A stretch of DNA of 15,021 nucleotides from Terfezia claveryi (lineage: Eukaryota > Ascomycota > Pezizomycetes > Pezizales > Pezizaceae): positions 1 through 15,021 of the forward strand of contig WHUX01000654.1 in NCBI GenBank assembly GCA_015179025.1. The letters are read 5' to 3'. Position 1 is the stretch's first letter; each line of letters opens with the position of its first letter. The notes under the pieces are model-generated. The model made no database searches. It saw only the letters and a program-made list of their open reading frames with translations, and had not been told where the DNA came from. This document shows positions 1-9,000 of the stretch, one piece after another. The translations under genes were made by a program, and so were the position numbers.

Positions 1-459
1 ACGTTCGGGTTAGTAACCTGTGACATTGAGTGCAGATAGCAACTGCATTAATAAAGGTTTGGATGGCATAACACTTAGGAAGAAATTCCAAGGTGACAGG
101 TAGGCCCGTGTTTTATAAAATATTTTTATCATAAGAATATCTATAAACACCACGGGATATAAATAGTGCAAGTAGTTCTGGTTGAATTCATTCTACCACC
201 AGCGAGTATTCGAAAGCAAGAGCACCTTGAGTACACGAAGCCTACAAAGTTCTATGTCTTGAGTTAAACTTACGTTTAAGTGACATAGGATTTATTTTGT
301 ATTGCGAAATAAGATCCGTCATATGGAACTACTGTTGGACTAAACTTTACTGCTATAGGATTGATATTCTGCGTTGTGGAATAGATATCATTGCGGCAGG
401 AAATTACGGCCGTCCTAATAGTTGCAAGAGTGCTATCCGTTAATAGGGCCCCCGTGACA
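1..459 (+). mobile_element. 3' part of a family-A gypsy LTR (solo LTR or 3' LTR, cut by window start)
   Basis: This stretch aligns along its whole length with the 3' third of the two LTRs of the complete element downstream (3462-3916 and 11206-11662). It ends in the same GGGCCCCCGTGACA terminus. The TATAAATA box at 158-165 and the CTACAAAGT motif near 250 are kept. It differs from the complete element mostly by C-to-T and G-to-A changes, many at CpG, so it is an older copy. The 5' part lies outside the window, so solo LTR and 3' LTR cannot be told apart. The five bases after it (460-464, ACAAC) are the predicted target duplication. Confidence 0.93.
158..165 (+). promoter_or_regulatory. TATA box of the partial LTR
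   Basis: TATAAATA follows GGGA and lies about 300 bases before the LTR end. It matches the boxes at 3617-3624 and 11363-11370 in the two full LTRs. Conservation in a diverged copy supports it as the core promoter at the U3/R side of this LTR family. Confidence 0.65.
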
Positions 460-460
460 A

Positions 461-1730
461 CAACCTCCTATTAGCTTTGAGTTAGAGATTGCCACTTCGA
501 CTACAAAATCTACTCCAACAAAGAAAGATTCACAATTTCAAATATACCTACCACCTCCTCCTGCAAACGCTCAAGAATATGAAGAGATTGAACCAGAAGT
601 TGTCCCTGAACCAGTTAAACCTCAAGCACCTATGAGACAACATCAACCATATCCATTCTGGGAAATTGTTCAACTTCCTAATACAAGTAATGAAGCTATA
701 TTAGCTTCTGCTTTATTAACAATAGAAGAATATGAACCATGTACCTACAAACAAGCTACTACTTGTTCAGAATCACCACATTGGTTTCAAGCTATGCAAG
801 AAGAACTTCAAAATATGAAAGACCAAAACGTTTGGACAGTTACTCCAACCCCTCAAAATCGAAATATTGTGGGTTGCAAATAGATATACAAGATCAAACA
901 AGATGCTACAGGCAATCTTATGCAATATAAAGCACGTCTAGTTGCTCAAGGCTACTCCCAACAACCAGGTACCGATTTCGATGAAGTATTCTCTCCAGTT
1001 GTTCGATATGACTCCTTACGACTTCTAATTGCACTCTCTTTACACTAAAATTAGATTATGGATCAACTCGATATCAAAGCTGCATTTCTATATGGTTATT
1101 TGAAAGAAGAAATCTATATAAAATTACCTCAAGGATATGAGCAAGATGGACATTGTGCATGCTTAACCGCTCAATATATGGCCTTAAACAGTCTCCTAAG
1201 GCTTGGTATGAACGTCTTATCTCATATCTACTTCCATTAGGCTTTACACTTTCATCTTTCGATCCTTGTGTTCTCATCAACTTAAAAGATCAAATCTTTA
1301 TTGCTATCTATGTTGATGACATGACCTTCTTTGGTCCAGCTTCCCCTGCTCGAATTGCTCTCAAAAAGGCATTGAAATCTGAATTTCAACTTACAGAACT
1401 TGAAAACCTACATTGGCTATTAGGAATCCAAATTGAATACCATTCTGACATGGTTACACTTTTACAATGAGCATACATTGATAAAATACTGGCTCGATTT
1501 GGTATGATATCTTGCAATCCCGTTACTTTACCTTTGGATTCTAATACAATATTAAGAAAATTCCAAAATGGTAATAACATTGTAGATATAACCCTATATT
1601 AATAGATTATTGGATCTTGATGTATCTTGTGATTGGAACACGTCCAGATTTGGCTTTCTCTATCTCTAAATATCCCAATATGCCTCAAAGCCTACTACCA
1701 TTGTAATGGAGAACGTTATTTCATTGCTTA
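461..1730 (+). pseudogene. Ty1/copia Pol remnant: linker and reverse transcriptase, multiply broken
   Basis: This is a decayed copia-type polyprotein fragment. An acidic, proline-rich linker of integrase-RT type (about 491-630) runs into the RT domain. Recognisable copia landmarks are HWFQAMQEEL (about 778), KARLVAQGYSQQPGTDF (about 930), MDQLDIKAAFLYGYL (1058), NRSIYGLKQSPKAWYERL (about 1165), the catalytic YVDD box (1309-1320), AYIDKILARFGM (about 1471) and MYLVIGTRPDLAFSISK (1620-1670). Breaks are a TAG at about 881 where copia elements carry Trp, stops near 1047-1053, a frameshift near 1151, a TGA at 1468-1470, and further shifts after 1590. RNase H and the 3' end are not recognisable. 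The frame stays open upstream to the border of the LTR at 459, so that LTR probably landed in this ORF. No intact protein is possible. Confidence 0.9.
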
Positions 1731-1842
1731 TATAATGATTAATACTTTTGTATTCTATATTACTACTATGTTATAACTAAGCTCTCGTTGAAGGACTAGC
1801 TTCTACCACTCCTATTGCTTATAAGCGTCATAGCACGGAATC
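1731..1842. other. AT-rich stretch without a recognisable gene
   Basis: The RT similarity fades before this point and no frame gives a convincing continuation into copia RNase H. It may be decayed copia sequence or the junction with the next element. I see no RNA gene or clear repeat here. Confidence 0.4.
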
Positions 1843-1890
1843 TGCCATGGAAAGTTCACGGCACTTGCATATGAAGACACCTCATTATGG

Positions 1891-1972
1891 CACGTGACTC
1901 TGTTAAGCGTGTAACTTATTACTATGCACATGACCATCGTTTATGCGTGTGATTCATTACATGGCACATGAC
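1891..1972 (+). repeat. Array of CACRTGAC motifs alternating with GCGTGTRAY
   Basis: CACGTGAC at 1891 and CACATGAC at 1927 and 1965 recur every 36-38 bases. GCGTGTAAC (about 1907) and GCGTGTGAT (about 1945) sit between them at the same period. The array lies 70-150 bases upstream of the TATAAATA at 2045, as expected for upstream activating sites in an LTR U3. CACGTG and CACATG are E-box-type cores that basic helix-loop-helix factors can bind. Binding is inference. Confidence 0.55.
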
Positions 1973-2044
1973 TTTTGTACAGCGCACCACTTCTGGTGTG
2001 CCACCCTTTATGTATTTATTCCTTAGTCATCAGATCTCAAAGAG

Positions 2045-2052
2045 TATAAATA
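2045..2052 (+). promoter_or_regulatory. TATA box of the putative element-B LTR
   Basis: TATAAATA followed by GG lies downstream of the CAYRTGAC array and about 417 bases before the point where element A is inserted. The layout matches an LTR core promoter. Confidence 0.5.
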
Positions 2053-2457
2053 GGCCACTGGATTCCTCTGGAATCACAAGAAAGAAAAAGCAACCAGCAA
2101 GCTTCAGAGCAAGCAAGCTATATTCGATCAGATCAGATCATATAGTTTAGATAGCACAATCACATAAGATAGATTACACCAGATAATTACTGTTCCTTCG
2201 AATGTCCACATATAATCTCCTACCTTCTGAGGTCTTACTCAGCAGAACCAAATACACAACATCCATGCTACGGATATAGATTGTATACGTACCGAATGAA
2301 TACTGTCTAGTACTATTCATTACATTTTTTTAACTTACTTACCTAATCTTTACTCTTAAATCCAAGCTGATCAACCTTCGGATACCTTTATTACAATCAC
2401 GCAAGTGTATACATTCGACACCAAGTGCATATATAAATCGATATCGTTATTCAACTA

Positions 2458-2462
2458 GCTAG
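2458..2462 (+). repeat. Left target-site duplication of element A (GCTAG)
   Basis: GCTAG directly precedes the TGTCACGG start of the 5' LTR. The same five bases directly follow the 3' LTR at 11663-11667. A 5-bp duplication is usual for Ty3/gypsy integrases and fixes both ends of the element. Confidence 0.95.
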
Positions 2463-2780
2463 TGTCACGGGGTGACATCCAGCCCTACCAAAGGTACTTG
2501 GGCCCTTATAGAACGACCCTAGAATCTATATGAACTCTAGGTACACTCTTAGCAGTATGGTGCAAAGTTTCTAATACTTATCTAAAGAGTTAAGTATATG
2601 AAACGAGTATGAACCTCGGAATAGTTTATAATCATCCTAGATGGTTAAGACCCTTATGGAACGTCCATAGACCCTTGAGGGAGCTACGGTTTAAGTTTCA
2701 TAAGATCCGATTAACGGTTCAATTGTTATACTCAGATTAATATGCTGACTATATGCATATATATGTAGCTATATTAGCTG

Positions 2781-2829
2781 TTACCCTGAAGTCTTGGCGT
2801 TACCCTGAATATTGAATTATTACCCTGAA
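2781..2829 (+). repeat. Three direct TTACCCTGAA repeats in U3
   Basis: The 10-mer occurs at 2781-2790, 2800-2809 and 2820-2829, with start-to-start distances of 19 and 20 bases. All three copies are kept in the 3' LTR at 10526, 10545 and 10565. Regular spacing near two helical turns suggests a protein-binding array. Function is not shown. Confidence 0.75.
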
Positions 2830-2877
2830 CTGCAGGAAAATAATTCGGTAAAAATAACTAAAAAAATGAAGGACCGA

Positions 2878-2929
2878 GGGCGCACTTTAGACCAAAGTGC
2901 GTCCGGTGACACTATAAGGGAGTGCGCCC
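2878..2929 (+). repeat. Nested, mutually exclusive inverted repeats in U3
   Basis: CGCACTTT (2881-2888) pairs with AAAGTGCG (2894-2901) across a 5-base loop. GGGCGCACT (2878-2886) also pairs perfectly with AGTGCGCCC (2921-2929). The two stems share the left arm, so only one can form at a time. Both are kept in the 3' LTR (10623-10631 with 10666-10674). Confidence 0.7.
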
Positions 2930-3616
2930 AGGACAGAGGCCAAAGGTAGGGCCAAAACATAAAGTTCTCCGAATTTAATGTTTCAAGGTTCTATCTAGGC
3001 CTACTCTTCGTCCTGATTCCATTTCTGCAATCCTTTTTATGATCGGAGTTAAACTCATGGAGATATAAGACTTTTAATATGGTCATATAGGTCCACGAGG
3101 AGGTTTACTTATTATTGGTAATAACTCCTGAATAATTTGGGTATCGCGATAAACTAAGATTCTATAATCTTCTATGCGTTGATACCTTTCCAATGGTAAT
3201 CTACTTGTGACCCACGGTTCTCTATTCATAGAGTTATGTGCAGTTGAAAATTATTTTCAATGGACACTAGACACTATTAAGTGAATATTGCCGGAAACAT
3301 AATTAGATGCCTTCGGATATTGTCGGATGGTAATTCGATAGTATCGGGGATTGGTAACGTATCTGAAATTGAATTTAGTTGTCTCGGATAAGAATTCTTT
3401 AATGGGATAAGCGAGCTATAAGCGAAGTACGTATAACATGCAGACATGGGAATATTCTCTACGTTCGGTTAGTAACCTGTGACAACGAGTGCAGATAGCA
3501 ACTGCATTAACAAAGGTGTGGATGGCATAACACTTAGGAAGAAATTCCAAGGTGACAGGTAGGCCCGCGTTTTATAAAATATTTTTATCATAAGAATATC
3601 TACAAACACCGCGGGA

Positions 3617-3624
3617 TATAAATA
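3617..3624 (+). promoter_or_regulatory. TATA box of the 5' LTR
   Basis: TATAAATA lies 293 bases before the LTR end and is identical in all three family-A LTRs seen here. It would drive the genomic RNA of the element, with transcription starting some 30-90 bases downstream. Confidence 0.7.
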
Positions 3625-3700
3625 GTGCAAGTAGTTCCGGTTGAATTTATTCTACCACCAGCGAGTATTCGAAAGCAAGAGCACCTTGAGTATACGAAGC

Positions 3701-3709
3701 CTACAAAGT
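3701..3709 (+). other. Candidate self-primer segment (CTACAAAGT) in R/U5
   Basis: This 9-mer is perfectly complementary to 3919-3927, just past the LTR. In the Tf1/sushi group of fungal chromoviruses the 5' end of the mRNA folds back onto the primer-binding site and primes minus-strand DNA. If that applies, the transcript should begin close to 3700, about 84 bases after the TATA box, which is rather far. The motif is conserved in the other two LTRs. Confidence 0.45.
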
Positions 3710-3916
3710 TCTAAGTCTTGAGTTAACTTTACGTTCAAGCGACATAGGATTTATTTTGTGTTGCGAAATAAGATCCGTCGTGAGGACTATAGTTGGATTG
3801 AACTTTACTGCTATAGGATTGATATTCTGTGTTGCGGAATAGATATCGTTGCGGCAGCAAATTACGGCCGTCCTAATAGTTGCAAGAGCGCTATCAGTCA
3901 ATAGGGCCCCGTGACA

Positions 3917-3963
3917 TTACTTTGTAGCCAGTGATTCTCGTACATTTGCTATATACTCTAATC
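3917..3963 (+). promoter_or_regulatory. Leader with candidate primer-binding site (ACTTTGTAG, 3919-3927)
   Basis: The 5' LTR ends in CA at 3916. Two bases (TT) follow, then ACTTTGTAG, the exact complement of 3701-3709. Two bases between the LTR and the primer site is the expected geometry, because integrase trims a dinucleotide. No TGG-starting sequence matching a tRNA 3' end is visible. The leader is only 47 bases long before the first ATG at 3964. Confidence 0.5.
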
Positions 3964-6040
3964 ATGTCTAGTTCACAGACACCAAGAGGGCCTCGCCAGC
4001 CCTACCAACCCCTAACATTCCCAGATGTCACACCCCGTGCCATCACACAAAGACCTCACAATCTTCCACAGTCAGATACTGATACGGAAGATGATCTCAT
4101 TGACATCCCAATGGAGGATATCCTATCTCGTGGGATAGAATCCTCAGACACCCATATATAGTCCAGATGAATTACAGTCATTCCCCTGGATTAATTGATC
4201 GATTTGGCCTACCTTCCCGAAGACCACCTCGACGAACAAACAGCAATGCCTCTTCACACGCCATCCCGCACAACCCCACTACGTCCAATTCGACCCCCTC
4301 GTACAGGACTAAGCCAACAAGAATATGATGAATTATTGGCTAGAATAGTTCGAGATGGAGCTACAGAATTCGAACGGCAACGAGCCGAAATTCTGAACCT
4401 TACCGAAGGTTTAAATGCCCAAGCTAGTTTTCTAAAACAAGCACAAGAAGCTCATACTATTGTATTTAATGGTGCAAGAGCAACTTATGAAGACTTAAAG
4501 TTGCTACGACAACAGGTAACTGAAGAAGTAGCAGCTCTAAAAGGGCAAACGGATGGACAAGAAGATGCTGTGAAACGGCTAACAGTTTCCATTAAGGAAA
4601 CGTTAGAAATCCAATGGAAAGAGCTAACAAAGAAGCTCAAGGAGGATACGGAGGCAATAATAGATGCAGCTAAGGTGAGTTTGATGGATCAAGCCGATGT
4701 GGCAAGCTAAATGATTGGGCACAAAAAGCGATCAAACAAGAACAAGATGATCGTATTCGGAGTTGTGAAACTAACAAGGAATCGGTAGAAGAACTCTCTC
4801 GCCGAATCCAAACTCACAAACGAAAGCTCAAAGACCTACAAGAGCAACCACTTGGCCAACAGCGCCCACAAAACGAACTCGATCATTGATGATGATATCG
4901 AAGATTTCATCATCCGTGGTACTCGGACAGGTCCAGTACCACCTCCACCACCTCCACCTCCTCCACCTCCAGTCCAGAAAACCCGAGTTCTTTCTGACAA
5001 GAAAGAACCCCGAAACCTCCCCCTACCACCGAAGTTCGATGGAACTTCAAGCAAGCTGAAGGAATTCCTAATGAAGGTAGACCACACCTTTGAACGCATG
5101 CCGCTAACATACTCTACTCATAGCGAAAAAATCCTGTTCGTAGCGGATCTACTTACAGGAGGTGCAGCACCTGGTATTACGCAAACCAACACAAGCGTAC
5201 ACCAGATCCAACTCCGGATGGGTTGAATGGGACACGTTTAATGTCTTTAAACGTGAATTCATAAATGCACACCAAAACCAGCATGAGAAGCGGGATGCTA
5301 AGGTCTCCCTTCAGAAGGAGTTCCAGAAAAAAGGTGAGTTGATGAAAGATTTCATCGCTCGTGTCAGGGTTCATCAGTTGGTAGCGGAACTACCACGGGA
5401 ACAGCTCTGGGAGCACCTGATTAGTGCAATTCAGCCTGAGACTCGGGCCCATATGGTCCGAGTCAGTACTGACAAAGACATTCTAGATAAGGTACCTGCT
5501 AGTACAGAAATGTGCTTCCAGGCTATTGCAAATGCCGGGTCTCAGGTTGAGTATGAGAAGGTTAGGGAGGCACATGCACAGAGCCAGTTCCGTCAAAAAG
5601 AACAGGCTGCTGGTGCGAAAAAGGAGGTACCCAACACTCCCAAGACTGCCGAAAAGAAGTCCGAAAACCTCAAAGACCGAATTACCAAGCCAAGCAAAAG
5701 GCAAAAACCAAGCCTGATGCTAAAGCTAAATCCAAGTCAGATACTCCTTCTAAGAAAGCAAAGAGCCTGGCCAAGATAGGTTACATATGCTATGAGACAG
5801 GCTCGAAAGAAGGACGGACAGTGCATCAAGTGTGGGGACAAACTCACATGATGGGTGACTGTTCAATCGGTTGGAAGGTTACGGATGAACAAAGGCAAAG
5901 GGAAAGGGAAAGGAAAGGAGGAAGCTAAGAAAGTGGCGACAGTGTCTGCAGGAGCGGCTGTAGTAGCGCCACTTGAGGTTCAGTTTGGGCATATTGTTAG
6001 TGAGGATGAGTTGGATTATGGGGAAAATTCGGACTGTTAG
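3964..6040 (+). CDS. Gag polyprotein of element A (frameshifted), coiled coil, polyproline, capsid-like domain, zinc knuckle
   Basis: Gag forms the virus-like particle and packages the RNA. The start is the ATG at 3964 (MSSSQTPRGPRQ). Segments in order: a disordered acidic N-terminus (3964-4161); a long Glu/Lys/Gln-rich helical region, probably coiled coil (about 4306-4850); an 11-proline run (4939-4971); a capsid-like retrotransposon Gag domain (about 5020-5540, beginning LPPKFDGTSSKLKEFLMKVD); a Lys-rich tail; a CCHC zinc knuckle (5819-5863); and a GK-repeat plus acidic end (VSEDELDYGENSD). Frame changes by single bases near 4150-4195, 4705, 4855, 5170, 5690, 5843 and 5890-5910, so no continuous ORF exists as assembled. 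The TAG at 6038-6040 closes this frame, and Pol continues in the same frame. The N-terminal helical region makes this Gag larger than usual for the group. Confidence 0.85.
4939..4971 (+). other. Polyproline run in Gag (11 Pro codons)
   Basis: Eleven consecutive CCA/CCT codons separate the coiled-coil region from the capsid-like domain. Polyproline could act as a stiff spacer or as a ligand for SH3/WW/profilin-type domains. The simple CCACCT repeat is also prone to slippage. The minus-strand glycine-run reading is a shadow of it. Confidence 0.7.
5819..5863 (+). other. CCHC zinc knuckle of Gag, broken by one base
   Basis: CIKCGDK and THMMGDC lie in frames offset by one base at about 5843. Read together they fit the C-X2-C-X4-H-X4-C nucleocapsid knuckle, which binds genomic RNA. 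All four zinc ligands are encoded, so the split is a single-base insertion. Confidence 0.8.
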
Positions 6041-9000
6041 GGATGCGGGCTATCTAGTACGTCGGGTCGGATAGTCTCGCAGGATTGGTTTTCTATTTGT
6101 GTTATAAGGAATGGCATCTCTGTTGGCAGTTGGAAGGAGGAACATGAAGGGGAACCTATGGATATTGACCCTGTTTTGATTAGTTCTGTTTCTCGCAATT
6201 TGTCTTCTTCTGCTATTTCTTCTCTTTCTTTATCAAATAAAAACGCAAAAAAAGGGACAAAAAGAAAAGCTGATGATGAGGTGGCTCCTCATATTGGCGC
6301 ACTCGAAAAAAGACCACGAAAGGTGGCGGTGCCGGATATTTCATTGGATGGAATTAAGGATCTCTCTTTGGCAGGAAAATCGGTGCGAAGGTATTGAAGC
6401 GTGAAGGACTGAAATTTCTTATCTCTGTTAAGTTATCTTGGATGTACGGAGGAAATAAACGCGAAATTTCCATTAATGCTTTGGTTGATACTGGCGCAGA
6501 AGCCACGATTTTTGATTCTTCTTTCGTTGAACAGATGATGCTGCCTTGGGTTAAGAGGGAGAAAAGACTGAGATTAGAGAGCGCCGACGGCTCGATTCTC
6601 AAGAGGTCTGGCACAGTGCAGGTTCAGAACCTGCAGATGGAGGTCCCAGATGCAAGATCGGGACGAAACAAAACTCTTGACCTGGTAACTGAGGTTGCGT
6701 GCCTCGAACCAGGTCTTCCACTCATTTTGGGGATGGATTGGATTAAAGCCAATTGTGATAAGCTACGGGTCACCACTCCTTATGGACTCGAGCTAAAAAG
6801 AGCGTTGGAAATCGAGGAGGTTACTGATTTCGCTGACTTTGACGAAGTACTTGCAGAGACTCAATATGTCGGATTAATTGAAATAGGGGAATGGGATTAT
6901 CAGAAGTTCGCTAATGGAGACGTTCGCAAGGTTATGAAAATAACAGCGACTGAAAATATCCATGAACTTGCTGATCGATTGCCAACACAGTACAGGGATT
7001 TTGTAAAAATCTTTGGAAAGGAGTTGCAATCCGCCCTTCCCACGCACGGTCCACAAGACATGACTATTGAGTTAGAAGAAGGAAAGAGTCCCCCGTCAGG
7101 AAAACTATACCCCCTCTCCCCTGATGAACTGGAGCTTCTCAAAGAATACCTAGATGAGATGCTCCGAACCGGCAAGATAAGACCGAGCAAAAGCAGTGCT
7201 GGCGCTCCTATATTCTTCGCCAAACAGCCAAATGGCAAGCTCAGAATAGTCGTAGACTATAGAGGGCTCAATGCCATAACCAAAAAAGACAAGTATCCCC
7301 TACCACTTATGACTACCCTAATGGAACAAGTTGGTACTTCACAGGTTTTCTCCAAACTCGATCTCAAACTCGGGTTTAACCTACTCAGAATAGCGCCGGA
7401 GACGAGTGGAAAACAGCATTCAAGACAAGATATGGCTTATACGAATATACAGTTATGCCTTTTGGGCTAACTAATGCGCCATCTGTTTTCCAGCGACATG
7501 TTAACAATATTCTATCGGAACGAATTGACCGAGGAATAGTTGTATATATTGATGATATCCTCATTTATACCCAAACAGAGGAAGAACATGTCGAGCTCGT
7601 CCGTTGGGTGCTGCAGAAACTAACGGAGAATAACCTTTGTGTCAACATAGACAAGTGTATCTTCCATGTCCCAGAAGTCGAATTCGTGGGATTTAAAGTA
7701 GGTACAAAGGGGATACAAATGGGGCAGAAGAAAGTCGAGGATATCCTCGCCTGGCAGGCTCCTCGGAACGTCAAAGAAGTGCAGAGGTTTATTGGTTTGC
7801 TAATTTCTATCGCCGGTTTATTCAAGGCTTTAGTAGTTTGGCTTTGCCGATTCAGACACTAACGCACAATGGAGTTCCTTGGAACTGGACACAGCAGTGT
7901 CAACAGGCCTTCGATGAGTTAAAATATAGGTTCACCACCGCTCCGATACTATGCCATTATCACCCAGAACGACCAAAAATGATCGAGACAGACGCGTCTG
8001 ATCTAGCAAAAGCTGGTATTCTATCCCAAAAAGAACCAGATGGTCGTTGGCACCCAGTAGCGTACTATTCGAAACGCTTTATCCCAGCAGAACTTAATTA
8101 CGATGTCCATGATAAAGAAATGGTCGTAATTGTCAATTGTTTCCAAGAATGGAGACATTTTCTCATGGGTGCCCCGGAGGAGATAATTGTGTATACGGAC
8201 ACAAGAACCTTGAGTACTTTAATTCCACTAAGATACTCAATCGAAGGCAGGCCAGATGGGCGGAAATACTAAGCCAGTTCAATTTTAGAATCATCTACCG
8301 CCCAGGTGATAAGAATGGCAAGGCAGATGCGCTTTCTCGTCAGGTTGATCCTGACCTCGAAGGAGGGGGAGAGAAGCAGGACCACACGATTCGGATGTTC
8401 AAGCCTGGTCAATTCCAACTAGGAACAAGTGAGGAGAGTCTAGTAACGCGCCGCATTATGGCAGTGAAGGCCTCACAAACGGAAGAATCAAGTTGGTCGA
8501 AGGAGATCCAAGAGGCTGGCCTCAAGGATGACAAGTGGTTAGGGATTCGGAAGCGTTGAAGTTTGGCAAGGAGTATCCTGGACTCGATCATTACGGTTTA
8601 GAAGATGACATGGTAACCTATGAACGTCGCCTATATATACCTGACAACAACTCCCTTAAGTTGAAAGTGGCTTTCCAGTCATGATGCTAAAGTTGCAGGT
8701 CATTTCGGACGTGACAAAACCCTCGAGCTCATGAAACGAAATTACTACTGGCCTAACATGGAAGACTGGGTACGAAACTACGTTCGCACATGCGATGCTT
8801 GCCAAAGAAACAAGACAGCAAGACACAAGAAATATGGCAAGCTCGTACCTCTTCCAATCCCCTATAGGCCGTGGGAACACATTTCGATGGATTTCATCAC
8901 TGATTTACCACCAGTCAAAGGGTATAATCAGATCTGGGTTATTGTTGATAGGTTTACTAAAATGTCGCATTTCATTCCTTTAAAGAACCGGAAGGCAAAA

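Larger units (their letters stand above)
1843..2462 (+). mobile_element. Probable LTR/promoter region of a second gypsy element (B), split by element A
   Basis: There is no convincing protein here. The stretch has retroelement U3-R-U5 character: an array of CAYRTGAC motifs (1891-1972), a TATA box (2045-2052), then a leader-like region with ATCAG-type short repeats (about 2125-2140). Removing element A and one GCTAG joins it directly to 11668 onward, the leader and Gag of element B. The sequence is therefore likely the LTR or 5' part of B. The left border near 1843 (TGCC) is a guess, and the right LTR end and primer site cannot be placed without a second copy. The 60-codon open frame at 1968-2150 has no family resemblance. 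Confidence 0.45.
2463..3916 (+). repeat. 5' LTR of element A
   Basis: It starts TGTCACGGGGTGACA and ends CCCCGTGACA, so both termini carry the inverted TGTCACGGGG/CCCCGTGACA ends. Aligned by eye with the 3' LTR it shows 7 substitutions and 13 single-base indels. U3 would run to about 3650-3700, given the TATA box at 3617. Inside are three direct TTACCCTGAA repeats, a nested hairpin pair (2878-2929) and a possible self-primer (3701-3709). Confidence 0.96.

Noticed and set aside
1968..2150. 60-codon ORF upstream of element A
   Set aside because: It runs across the putative TATA box and leader of an LTR-like region and shows no conserved motif.
2440..2462. Primer-binding site and LTR end of element B next to the A insertion
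   Set aside because: The joined sequence around CAACTAGCTAGCC has no clear CA terminus followed by a tRNA match, so the border cannot be placed from one copy.
2761..2830. TTACCC repeats as telomere-like sequence
   Set aside because: Only three copies, spaced 19-20 bases apart and present in both LTRs at the same place. They are part of U3, not a telomeric tract.
3701..3901. Minus-strand 66-codon ORF in the 5' LTR, with near-identical copies in the 3' LTR at 11464-11646
   Set aside because: It repeats only because the LTRs repeat. It lies in R/U5, has no recognisable motif and breaks by indels between copies.
4836..5110. Minus-strand ORFs with a glycine or valine/glutamate run
   Set aside because: They are antisense shadows of the polyproline codons in Gag.
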